This document shows, one piece after another, positions 15,013 to 21,344 of a stretch of 36,511 nucleotides of DNA. Positions within the stretch are counted from its first letter, which is position 1. The number at the start of each line of letters is the position of its first letter. Where the stretch lies: positions 1-36,511 of the forward strand of contig JAGVNL010000028.1 of NCBI GenBank assembly GCA_020053275.1. The letters run 5' to 3'. The translations under genes were made by a program, and so were the position numbers. The stretch comes from a bacterium. GTDB taxonomy: Bacteria > Patescibacteriota > Patescibacteriia > UBA9934. The notes beneath the pieces were generated by a model. The model had not been told where the DNA came from, searched no databases, and worked only from the letters and a program-made list of their open reading frames with translations.

Positions 15013-15086
15013 GCTCACACCCACATTATTCTGCTAACATTAGCCTTTTCAGTTCAACCCTTAGGGTTGACCAACCCTAAGGGTTG
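15005..15086. repeat. 82-base direct repeat R, copy 2
   Basis: Second copy of the 13554-13635 repeat with one substitution. Its palindrome (15055-15086) also contributes TTGACC to a plus-strand promoter for the HlyD-like gene, so in this copy R lies between two divergent promoters. Confidence 0.95.
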
Positions 15087-15095
15087 GTCTAAACT
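15067..15095 (+). promoter_or_regulatory. Promoter of the HlyD-ABC-permease operon
   Basis: TTGACC (15067-15072) lies in the centre of the palindrome, and TAAACT (15090-15095) follows after 17 bases. The -10 box ends nine bases before the ATG at 15105, so the mRNA would have almost no leader. Repeat copy 1 lacks an equivalent -10 box. Confidence 0.5.
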
Positions 15096-15104
15096 CCCCT
15101 TACT

Positions 15105-16001
15105 ATGAAAAAAGCCTTGAAAATCGTGCTCGCCATCATCGCCGTTCTCATCATCGCCGCCATTCTCTTCGCTATCTTCAGTCCCAAACCATTGCCGCAA
15201 ATGACCACCGCCGTCGTCGAGCAGGGCACCGTTACTCAAACCATCGACCTCTCGGGAAACCTCGCTTATCCCCAAACCCGTCAAGTCGCTTTTACGCAAT
15301 CTGGCCAGGTTGACGGCGTTTATGTTGCGCTCGGCAGCATCGTTTTTGAGGGCGACATCCTAGCCAAGTTCGCGGACGGCGCAACCAAGCTCCCAGACGG
15401 CAGCACCGTCACCACCACGGGCCTTTTAATCACAGCTCCAATCAGCGGCGTCGTCACTGGCGTCCTGGCTACTCCAGACACTTTGGTTGCAGCTGGTCAG
15501 CCAGTTGTCGTAATTGACGGCCCAACCCGTTCATTCCAGGTTCACGCCCAAGTCACCGAGTCGGATGTTGTCACTCTTTCCATGCAAGCATTTGACGCCA
15601 CAGTCACCGTCGACGCATTGCCGGGCGTTACCTTCGCTGGCTTCGTCACCTCCATCGCCCCCTCCGCCATTCCTCTACAAGGCGTAGTTTCTTACGACGC
15701 CATCATCACCCTCGACCATATCATCACCGATGGCAAGGGCGGTTTCGACGACCTCCGCGCCGGCATGTCGGCTAGTGTCAGCGTCATTACCAAAACCATC
15801 AGCGACGCCATACACATTCCACAACGCGCCGTTCTCACACACGACGACGGCAGCAAATTTGTCCGCGTAATTTCCGATAATAAAGAATTCGGTTACGACG
15901 AGCGCGCAGTCATAGCCGGCTTGCGTGGCGACAACGGAATCATAGTCATCACGGACGGCCTGGCAGTTGGCGAACCAGTCGTCGTCAGTATCAAAAAATA
16001 A
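15105..16001 (+). CDS. HlyD/MacA-like efflux adaptor protein
   Basis: Membrane-fusion-type subunit of an ABC exporter. A hydrophobic N-terminal helix (about residues 5-24) anchors it. The beta-barrel and lipoyl-like segments follow: TTAVVEGTVTQTIDLSGNL-like start, GQVDGVYVALGSIVFEGDILAKF, LLITAPISGVVTGVLATPDTLVAAGQPVVVID, then a barrel and C-terminal domain with IHIPQRAVLTHDDGSKFV and DGLAVGEPVVVSI. At 298 residues it is shorter than proteobacterial MacA and lacks a long coiled-coil hairpin, as is usual in organisms with one membrane. An ABC ATPase and an FtsX-type permease follow directly, so the three form one exporter. The substrate is unknown. Confidence 0.88.
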   Translation: MKKALKIVLAIIAVLIIAAILFAIFSPKPLPQMTTAVVEQGTVTQTIDLSGNLAYPQTRQVAFTQSGQVDGVYVALGSIVFEGDILAKFADGATKLPDGSTVTTTGLLITAPISGVVTGVLATPDTLVAAGQPVVVIDGPTRSFQVHAQVTESDVVTLSMQAFDATVTVDALPGVTFAGFVTSIAPSAIPLQGVVSYDAIITLDHIITDGKGGFDDLRAGMSASVSVITKTISDAIHIPQRAVLTHDDGSKFVRVISDNKEFGYDERAVIAGLRGDNGIIVITDGLAVGEPVVVSIKK

Positions 16002-16004
16002 TTT

Positions 16005-16667
16005 GTGTTACTTTCCTTGCGCGACATCACTAAAAACTACACCAACGGTGACATCGTAACTCCAGTGTTGCGCGGCATTTCTCTTGATATTGCTGCCGGC
16101 GAATTTGTCGCACTCATGGGACCCTCCGGCAGCGGCAAGTCCACCCTCATGCACATTCTCGGCTTGCTCGACCAGCCAACCAGCGGCAGCTATTTCCTTG
16201 ACGGCTTTGACGCCAACGCCTTAACCGACGACGCCAGCGCCAAAATGCGTGTGCAGCAAGCAGGTTTCGTCTTTCAAGCCTTTCATTTATTACCACGACA
16301 AACCGCCCTCCAAAATGTCATGTTGCCACTTCTTTATGCGGGCTCAAAAGTGGCCGACCGTCAAGCACTGGCCACTCAAGCACTCGTCGCCGTCGGCTTA
16401 AGCGACCGCCTCAACTTCCTACCAAACCAACTTTCCGGCGGGCAAAAACAACGCGTCGCCATCGCTCGCGCCCTGGTGAACAATCCAAGCGTCATCTTTG
16501 CGGACGAACCAACCGGCAACCTCGACTCCGTGGCCAGCGCCCAAGTCCTCGAACTGTTGCGCTCACTTAACCGTGCTGGCAAAACAATCGTTATGGTCAC
16601 GCATGAGGCCGACGCTGGAGCCTACGCCTCGCGTATTATTCGTTTGAAAGACGGTCTCCTCGTATGA
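16005..16667 (+). CDS. ABC exporter ATPase (MacB/LolD type)
   Basis: Cytoplasmic ATPase of the exporter, 220 residues. Walker A GPSGSGKST at 39-47, Q-loop VFQAFHLL, signature LSGGQKQRVAIARAL, Walker B VIFADEPTGNLDS and the switch histidine in VTHEAD are all present. The sequence pattern is that of the MacB/LolD/FtsE group, which energises extrusion or mechanical release rather than transmembrane import. The start codon is GTG, three bases after the adaptor stop. The gene overlaps the permease start by four bases, which suggests translational coupling. Confidence 0.95.
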   Translation: MLLSLRDITKNYTNGDIVTPVLRGISLDIAAGEFVALMGPSGSGKSTLMHILGLLDQPTSGSYFLDGFDANALTDDASAKMRVQQAGFVFQAFHLLPRQTALQNVMLPLLYAGSKVADRQALATQALVAVGLSDRLNFLPNQLSGGQKQRVAIARALVNNPSVIFADEPTGNLDSVASAQVLELLRSLNRAGKTIVMVTHEADAGAYASRIIRLKDGLLV

Positions 16668-17896
16668 TTTTTACCGACACAATTTTTACCGCTAGCCAAT
16701 CATTGCGGCGCAATCCATCGCGTTCACTTTTGACTATCCTCGGCATTGTCATCGGTATCGCCGCCGTCATCATCATGCTCTCCATCGGGCAGGGCGCGCA
16801 ACGCTATATTCTTGATCAAGTCTCCTCACTCGGTAGCGACCAGATGTTTGTGCAGTCAGGTAGCGGCGACTCTCAAGGTGGCGGCAATCCATATATTGCG
16901 CAAACACTCACCATGAAAGATGTCGCGGCGCTCGAAACAAATAATCGCTTTACCGCCGTCTCACCAGTGTTAATGTCAAACGAAGCAGTCAAAAATAGTG
17001 ACGGCGATGTTGTTCATGCAGATGTCATGGGCGTCACGCCAGACAATCTTCTGGTACAGCCAAGCGAAGTCGTGGACGGCCGTTTTGTTGACGACGACGA
17101 TGTCGCTGGCGGTTCTCGCGTCGCTGTTCTCGGCAGCGAAATCGCCGCTACCTTATTTCCAAACAGCGAACCTGTCGGCCAAACAATCAAGCTCCGCACC
17201 ACTTCTTTCCGCATTATTGGCGTGCAAGCACCGCAAGGCACACAGTTTTTTTCTAACCTCGACAATCAAGTCTTGTTACCAATCACCACCATGCAACACG
17301 AGCTGCTCGGCGTCGATTATGTAAATTATATTGCGCTCCGTGCGCCAGGCGATATCGATGACGCTAAGGACGAGGCTCGTTTTGTTCTGCGCGACAGCCA
17401 CAACATCGACAATTCAAACGGCGACCTCTCTCTCGACGATTTCCAAATTTCCTCACAAGCCGACGCTATACAAATCATCGGCGTAGTCGGTTCCGTACTC
17501 TCCGCCTTACTCGCCAGTATCGCTGCCATTTCTCTCATCGTCGGCGGCATTGGTATTATGAACATCATGCTAGTTTCCGTGACTGAACGCACGCGAGAAA
17601 TTGGTCTCCGTAAAGCCATTGGCGCAACTTACCGCGAAATCCTCCAGCAGTTCCTCGTTGAATCAATCTTGCTTACGCTGGCTGGCGGCATCTTGGGCAT
17701 TCTCTTGGGCGTCGGCGTTACGCTTTTACAAGGTGTCATCGTGCGGCACTTTATTGCCGGCTGGAGTCCTACCGTTCCACTCTTCGCTATCATACTCTCC
17801 GTCGTTGTATCTTCCGCTGTCGGCCTCATCTTCGGCATTTACCCAGCGCGCAGTGCCGCCAAACTCGACCCTATCGAAGCGTTGAGATATGAGTAA
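16664..17896 (+). CDS. MacB-like FtsX-domain permease
   Basis: 410 residues: an N-terminal transmembrane helix after SLRRNPSRSLLTILGIVIGIAAVI, a large extracytoplasmic MacB-PCD domain (about residues 45-255), and a C-terminal FtsX domain of three helices containing GGIGIMNIMLVSVTERTREIGLRKAIGA and IYPARSAAKLDPIEALRYE. This is the complete MacB permease pattern. MacB systems export peptides, siderophores, toxins or antibiotics, and the substrate cannot be inferred from the protein. The position between two islands of small unknown genes makes their products worth considering as cargo. Confidence 0.93.
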   Translation: MIFTDTIFTASQSLRRNPSRSLLTILGIVIGIAAVIIMLSIGQGAQRYILDQVSSLGSDQMFVQSGSGDSQGGGNPYIAQTLTMKDVAALETNNRFTAVSPVLMSNEAVKNSDGDVVHADVMGVTPDNLLVQPSEVVDGRFVDDDDVAGGSRVAVLGSEIAATLFPNSEPVGQTIKLRTTSFRIIGVQAPQGTQFFSNLDNQVLLPITTMQHELLGVDYVNYIALRAPGDIDDAKDEARFVLRDSHNIDNSNGDLSLDDFQISSQADAIQIIGVVGSVLSALLASIAAISLIVGGIGIMNIMLVSVTERTREIGLRKAIGATYREILQQFLVESILLTLAGGILGILLGVGVTLLQGVIVRHFIAGWSPTVPLFAIILSVVVSSAVGLIFGIYPARSAAKLDPIEALRYE

Positions 17897-17917
17897 CTAC
17901 CATCTACATTCTTCTCA

Positions 17918-17926
17918 TGCTATACT
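17918..17926 (+). promoter_or_regulatory. Extended -10 promoter
   Basis: TGCTATACT, in a context (ATTCTTCTCATGC) nearly the same as that of the promoter at 3820. It supports the start at 17955 for the next gene, giving a leader of about 20 bases. Confidence 0.5.
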
Positions 17927-17954
17927 TCAATCATATTTATTTTTTAACTCGAAT

Positions 17955-18134
17955 ATGAAAAAGAAACAGTCACAAATGTTCAGCCTCTTCATCCCAGGCG
18001 TTCTCCTCGGCGCAGTCATCGGTTTCATCTTCGGCTCACTCCTCGTCGCTCAAATGGCCGACGACATCACTACCTCTAAAATCATTGCGAATGACGCCGC
18101 CCCAATCACCACCGGAGTACAAGTGACGCCGTAG
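17955..18134 (+). CDS. Small single-helix membrane protein
   Basis: A 59-residue protein: a lysine-rich start, MKKKQSQ, one hydrophobic helix (about residues 9-31, FIPGVLLGAVIGFIFGSLLV), then a short polar tail, ADDITTSKIIANDAAPITTG. The positive N-terminus predicts the tail outside the cell. The frame is open to 17889, but the promoter at 17918 and the positive start favour 17955. No family is recognised; similar glycine-zipper-like helices occur in many small membrane proteins. It may accompany the exporter but has its own promoter. Confidence 0.6.
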   Translation: MKKKQSQMFSLFIPGVLLGAVIGFIFGSLLVAQMADDITTSKIIANDAAPITTGVQVTP

Positions 18135-18205
18135 CAACCCTGAGCCCTAACGAGCCGACATCAGATGTAGACTCTGTCTTCCTCGGATGTCAACAGTACA
18201 AGCCC

Positions 18206-18243
18206 AAAAAAAGAGAAGCGCCGTCCAGGTTTCCCTGGGCGGC
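18206..18243 (-). terminator. Intrinsic terminator of the minus-strand gene F
   Basis: GCCGTCCAGG (18220-18229) pairs with CCTGGGCGGC (18234-18243), with one wobble, around a four-base loop. On the minus strand a T-run corresponding to 18206-18212 follows. The stretch between the small membrane protein and gene F holds nothing else I can identify. Confidence 0.75.
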
Positions 18244-18267
18244 ATTTACGATGACGGTCTCGTGTCA

Positions 18268-18654
18268 CTATTGCACCTTCTTTTCGTCGAGACCAGCCCA
18301 CACATCTACTTCGCTTGGCTCAGCTGATACTACCGAGTCGCCTCTGAACGCCTCCCGGTAGGCCGAGTTGCGTAGCAGGATCATATGGAGGTCGTACACC
18401 TCCTGATCATGGCAGTCATCACGGATGATGAGCAGCATTAGCTCAGCTAGGTTTTGCCAAATCTCCCAGGCCTCGCGTTCAGTCCCGAGCCTGGTGCAGC
18501 GCACAGCGAGCACGAACGCGTTACCTTTTGGGCTATCCGACATCTTCTCAATAGCCGCGAGTTCCGCTAGGTACCGCTGCGTGAGCTTGCGTCCGTTTAT
18601 CTTGCCGTCGAACATCTGGCCTAGGGCAAAGAGAATCGCAGGATACGGGTTCAT
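18268..18654 (-). CDS. Island 2 protein F, unknown function
   Basis: A 128-residue, mostly helical protein starting MNPYPAILFALGQMFDGKIN. The start at 18654 is set by AAGGAG six bases upstream; the frame is open to 18840 but would cross the divergent promoter region. The helices LTQRYLAELAAIEKM, EAWEIWQNLAELMLLII and EVYDLHMILLRNSAYREAF are visible, followed by an acidic tail. There is no signal peptide and no family I recognise. It diverges from gene G and has its own terminator. The strong ribosome binding site groups it with the island 1 genes rather than with its housekeeping neighbours. Confidence 0.65.
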   Translation of the reverse strand: MNPYPAILFALGQMFDGKINGRKLTQRYLAELAAIEKMSDSPKGNAFVLAVRCTRLGTEREAWEIWQNLAELMLLIIRDDCHDQEVYDLHMILLRNSAYREAFRGDSVVSAEPSEVDVWAGLDEKKVQ

Positions 18655-18705
18655 GACGACTCCTTGGGAAGTTTGAGGTGGACTTCCTTTATGGTAGGAC
18701 AAAAC

Positions 18706-18734
18706 TTGACTAATAGCCAGTTTTGAGCTATAAA
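18706..18734 (+). promoter_or_regulatory. Sigma70 promoter of gene G
   Basis: TTGACT (18706-18711) and TATAAA (18729-18734) are spaced by 17 bases. Transcription would start near 18741, leaving a leader of about 45 bases before the ATG at 18786. Confidence 0.75.
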
Positions 18735-18785
18735 ATCCCCTCACCTTAGCCACCTCCCAGTCGTTTCTTGCTTTAAGAAGCCACC

Positions 18786-19550
18786 ATGAGTCGGCTAATC
18801 CCTGCCTACTCGAACACTCAAAAGCCCTCACTAGAGGCAAAAAGGAACAAGTTGGAAACTCGCAAACTCATCGCCAAATCTGCCAGCGATCTCGCCTTCC
18901 TCTGCATCGTAGATGTGCAGGAAGGAGACGGCCTCGTCACCCCGCCTGCCGGCGTCACCCTCAAGGCCGGCACCTACCAGCTGTTCATGGAGGAGGGTGC
19001 GCCGCAGCTCGGCACCTTCACGGTCGCCGAGGACGGCACGATCGGCGAGGCCGAGCCGTTCATGCCGCCCGCCTTCGAGGCCGCCGTCAAGCGCATCCTC
19101 GGTGCCATCCTCTACCAGCCGACCCAGGCTGAGCGGTTGAACAGCAAGCTCGACATGCTGGAAGCGGCAGCCGAGGCACTCGACGGCAAGCTGGTCTGCG
19201 ATCACTGCGGCGAGAAGCACAGCTGCGAGGACTTCGGCCACCCGAGGAGCGAGGTGTTGCAGGAGCTCGAGCAGGAGCTCGAGCAGGAGCTCGACGCGCT
19301 GGCCAAGAAGGGGACTCTCTACATCCTGACCGGCCTGCTCGCTGCTCACTCGGAGGTCCTCGACAACTACGGCTACCAGGACAAGACAGAGATCGAGCGC
19401 CAGATCGCCCGCATCCAGGCTCTCCTCGCCTGGCGGCCGCAGCCCGTCGCCGCCGCCGAGCAGCCCGCACCGTCCACCGAGCCTCCGCCGGTCGACGACG
19501 AGGAGTCTGGTCGCCGCAACCCCGACACTGAGGACAGCCCCTCGGTCTAG
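18786..19550 (+). CDS. Island 2 protein G, unknown, with Cys/His cluster
   Basis: A 254-residue protein with a basic N-terminus and a beta-rich part (GVTLKAGTYQLFMEEGAPQLGTFTV). A helical region holds a possible metal site, VCDHCGEKHSCEDFGH (C-x2-C-x4-H-x-C, residues ~138-153). A glutamate-rich coiled coil with the repeated unit ELEQ follows (coded by 12-base repeats at 19263-19294), then two further helices. The C-terminal tail is disordered and rich in Pro and acidic residues. It has a good promoter and terminator but only a weak AAGAAG ribosome binding site. The DNA is clearly GC-richer than the flanks and shows strong GC bias at third positions, which suggests a different origin and also opens long false frames on both strands. 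No family is recognised. Confidence 0.65.
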   Translation: MSRLIPAYSNTQKPSLEAKRNKLETRKLIAKSASDLAFLCIVDVQEGDGLVTPPAGVTLKAGTYQLFMEEGAPQLGTFTVAEDGTIGEAEPFMPPAFEAAVKRILGAILYQPTQAERLNSKLDMLEAAAEALDGKLVCDHCGEKHSCEDFGHPRSEVLQELEQELEQELDALAKKGTLYILTGLLAAHSEVLDNYGYQDKTEIERQIARIQALLAWRPQPVAAAEQPAPSTEPPPVDDEESGRRNPDTEDSPSV

Positions 19551-19559
19551 GCCCACGCC

Positions 19560-19620
19560 TCATGCGGCGACTTCGCATGACCTTACTGTCCGCTCCCTCG
19601 AGGGCGGCAGTTTTGTTTTA
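19560..19620 (+). terminator. Terminator of gene G
   Basis: A seven-pair hairpin (TCATGCG 19560-19566 with CGCATGA 19574-19580) is followed by a second one (CCG-CCC/GGG-CGG, 19590-19607, with a two-base bulge) and then TTTTGTTTTA at 19611-19620. The second hairpin with its T-run is a normal intrinsic terminator. Confidence 0.7.
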
Positions 19621-19630
19621 CGGTCGCATC

Positions 19631-19664
19631 ACCCAGAAGCCCGGCTTAAGCCGGGCTTCTGGGT
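19631..19664. repeat. 34-base perfect palindrome upstream of rplJ
   Basis: The arm ACCCAGAAGCCCGGCTT is followed directly by its reverse complement. No T-run lies on either side. It sits between the gene G terminator and the rplJ promoter, like the palindromes at 3774, 9996 and 15055. Confidence 0.85.
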
Positions 19665-19680
19665 CAACTAATACAAAAAG

Positions 19681-19709
19681 TTGACGCAAAACCCCACTTC
19701 GGCTACTCT
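19681..19709 (+). promoter_or_regulatory. Promoter of rplJ-rplL
   Basis: TTGACG (19681-19686) and TACTCT (19704-19709) with a 17-base spacer. Transcription would start near 19716, giving a leader of about 130 bases. Confidence 0.6.
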
Positions 19710-19715
19710 ACAGGC

Positions 19716-19847
19716 ACCAATCGATCCGCAAACACTCTGGTGGCCGTCAAAAGCCGTAAGTCCAGGTGTAGGTCGTCAACAAATTTGTTGATTTATCCTA
19801 TGTTTGCGGCCTGAAAGGGCCGTTTATTTGTTACTAAAAGCGAACCT
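19716..19847 (+). promoter_or_regulatory. Ribosomal protein L10 leader with attenuator hairpin
   Basis: Between the predicted start of transcription and rplJ lies a structured leader. It ends in CGGCC (19807-19811), six-base loop, GGCCG (19818-19822), then TTTATTTGTT, which is an intrinsic-terminator shape just before the gene. The upstream part contains a GTAAGTCCAGGTGTAGG stretch that may form the alternative fold or L10 binding site. L10 autogenous control through such leaders is established in other bacteria; the exact fold here is inferred. Confidence 0.6.
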
Positions 19848-20372
19848 ATGCCAAAGACTCGTGCTGAGAAAGCCGAGATCGTAGCCAAGGTCGCCGACCG
19901 CTTTAAGAGCATGAAAGCAGCTGCTTTCTCGTCAGTTACGGGCTATACCATGGTCCAAGCCGACGCACTCCGCGAACAAGCCCGAGCAGCCAATGTCGAT
20001 GTCTTCGTGACAAAAAAGACATTGCTCCGCCTCGCGGCCAAGGAAGCTGGTTTGCCAGAACTTTCTGCGGACATTCTTGACGGGTCTGTTCTCACCGCCG
20101 TTGCCTATAACGACGAGGTGTCAGCCGCCAAGCTCTTAAAAGCATTGACCAAAGAGAACGAGGGCATGGCCCTCCTCGGCGGTATCCTCGAAGGCCTGGT
20201 AATCGACGCCGCTGGTGTCAATCGCCTCGCCGCTTTGCCAACCAAACAGCAGTTGCTTGGTCAGCTCGTGGGTGTTCTCAATGCTCCGGTTAGCGGGTTT
20301 GTCACCGTTCTCGCAGGTAACCTCCATGGTTTGGTCACTGTAATGACCGCCATCAAAGATAAAAAAGTTTAA
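19848..20372 (+). CDS. rplJ: Ribosomal protein uL10
   Basis: Forms the base of the ribosomal stalk and binds the L7/L12 dimers. The start MPKTRAEKAEIVAKVADRFKSMKAAAFSSVTGYTM, the central VFVTKKTLLRLAAKEAGL and the C-terminal helix for L7/L12 binding are clear, and 174 residues is normal. rplL follows after nine bases. There is no Shine-Dalgarno sequence. The leader upstream suggests feedback control by L10 itself. Confidence 0.97.
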   Translation: MPKTRAEKAEIVAKVADRFKSMKAAAFSSVTGYTMVQADALREQARAANVDVFVTKKTLLRLAAKEAGLPELSADILDGSVLTAVAYNDEVSAAKLLKALTKENEGMALLGGILEGLVIDAAGVNRLAALPTKQQLLGQLVGVLNAPVSGFVTVLAGNLHGLVTVMTAIKDKKV

Positions 20373-20381
20373 TATATCACT

Positions 20382-20786
20382 ATGTCCGACGAAACAAAGA
20401 CCGTCGAGGTACCTGCCAAGTTCCAGGCCCTCGTCACCGAGATTGAAAAAATGTCCGTCCTCGACCTTTCCGAGCTCGTTCATGTCCTCGAAGAAAAGTT
20501 CGGTGTCTCAGCCGCTGCTCCTGCCATGATGATGGCCGCCCCAGCCGCTGGTGGCGCTGCCGCCGTGGAAGAGAAGTCCGCCTTCGATGTTGAAATCACC
20601 AGCTTCGGTGACAGCAAGATCAATGTCATCAAAGTTGTTCGCGAAATCACCGGTCTTGGCTTGAAGGAAGCTAAGGACATCGTCGACGCCGCCCCCAAGG
20701 TCGTCAAGGAAAAAGCTTCTAAGGCAGAAGCCGACGACATGAAGGCCAAGCTCGAAGCAGCCGGCGCCACCGTCACCATCAAATAA
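20382..20786 (+). CDS. rplL: Ribosomal protein bL12 (L7/L12)
   Basis: Stalk protein that recruits translation GTPases. The N-terminal dimerisation helices (residues ~1-40), the Ala/Met/Gly-rich hinge ([20 protein letters not shown]) and the C-terminal domain ([39 protein letters not shown]) are all complete. The 134 residues include a slightly long N-terminal end ([12 protein letters not shown]). A terminator follows. Confidence 0.98.
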   Translation: MSDETKTVEVPAKFQALVTEIEKMSVLDLSELVHVLEEKFGVSAAAPAMMMAAPAAGGAAAVEEKSAFDVEITSFGDSKINVIKVVREITGLGLKEAKDIVDAAPKVVKEKASKAEADDMKAKLEAAGATVTIK

Positions 20787-20805
20787 CTTTCACCACACAA
20801 AACAT

Positions 20806-20846
20806 CTCCCGGTGGCGCGCAAGCCCTCCGGGAGTTGTTTTTATTT
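20806..20846 (+). terminator. Intrinsic terminator of rplJL
   Basis: CTCCCGG (20806-20812) pairs with CCGGGAG (20828-20834) across a 15-base loop, followed by TTGTTTTTATTT. The T-run overlaps the 3' end of the convergent hicA gene. Confidence 0.85.
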
Positions 20847-21071
20847 CACAGCCGCCAAAAACTCCTCTCGTGAACAACCTGTTTGCTTAATGATACTTGT
20901 AATCGTCTTGCGTTTCAGGTCGCCAGAATGTACAGGAATAGTCACGATATGTTTGGTGAAAGGGTGACGATAGAAGGCATGACTTCCGCGCTGGCGATCA
21001 AGTATAAAACCGAGATGTTCAACAGCCTTCATGGCTTGACGAGCATTTAAGTTTGGGAAAGATTCGGTCAC
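20841..21071 (-). CDS. hicA: HicA-type mRNA interferase toxin
   Basis: A 76-residue double-stranded-RNA-binding-fold toxin that cleaves mRNA in the cytoplasm. The signature RQRGSHAFYRHP carries the catalytic histidine after Gly-Ser, followed by VTIPVHSGDLKRKTITSIIKQTG. The length is usual. The gene overlaps the antitoxin by four bases on the minus strand, antitoxin first. The active-site residue is intact, so the pair looks functional. Confidence 0.93.
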   Translation of the reverse strand: MTESFPNLNARQAMKAVEHLGFILDRQRGSHAFYRHPFTKHIVTIPVHSGDLKRKTITSIIKQTGCSREEFLAAVK

Positions 21072-21319
21072 AGGGTAACTGGTATCAAGGTTGTAATTGA
21101 GCTGATTATTCGCTCCGGAGATTCTTGAGGGATATCGTCGCCGTGAGCCGCTAACACTTCCAAATAACCCTCAATCGCCTCGTGGATATTTTGTTTAACT
21201 TGTTCAAAGGTCTCACCTTCGCTAACGCATCCCGGCAAACTTGGCACCGAAGCTACATAGCCACCTTCCTCAGCAGGCTCAAAAACTACCATGTAAGTCA
21301 TCATTTTTGCTGTCTTCAT
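21068..21319 (-). CDS. hicB: HicB-type antitoxin
   Basis: The partial RNase H-like fold is clear: YMVVFEPAEEGGYVASVPSLPGCVSEGETFEQVKQNIHEAIEGYLEVL. With about 83 residues it lacks a separate C-terminal DNA-binding domain, as in the short HicB forms. Start choice: the ATG at 21319 lies eight bases after an extended -10 box, TGCTATCGT (minus strand, 21328-21336), so it may be translated from a leaderless mRNA. The frame is open to 21340, and an internal MMTY start is also possible. The protein would neutralise HicA and may repress its own promoter. Confidence 0.9.
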   Translation of the reverse strand: MKTAKMMTYMVVFEPAEEGGYVASVPSLPGCVSEGETFEQVKQNIHEAIEGYLEVLAAHGDDIPQESPERIISSITTLIPVTL

Positions 21320-21344
21320 ATAAGTAAACGATAGCATCATTTAA

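Noticed and set aside
18831-19556. 241-codon minus-strand frame opposite gene G
   Set aside because: It is a product of GC bias: Leu/Arg/Gly-rich, without promoter or ribosome binding site, while the plus gene has both a promoter and a terminator.
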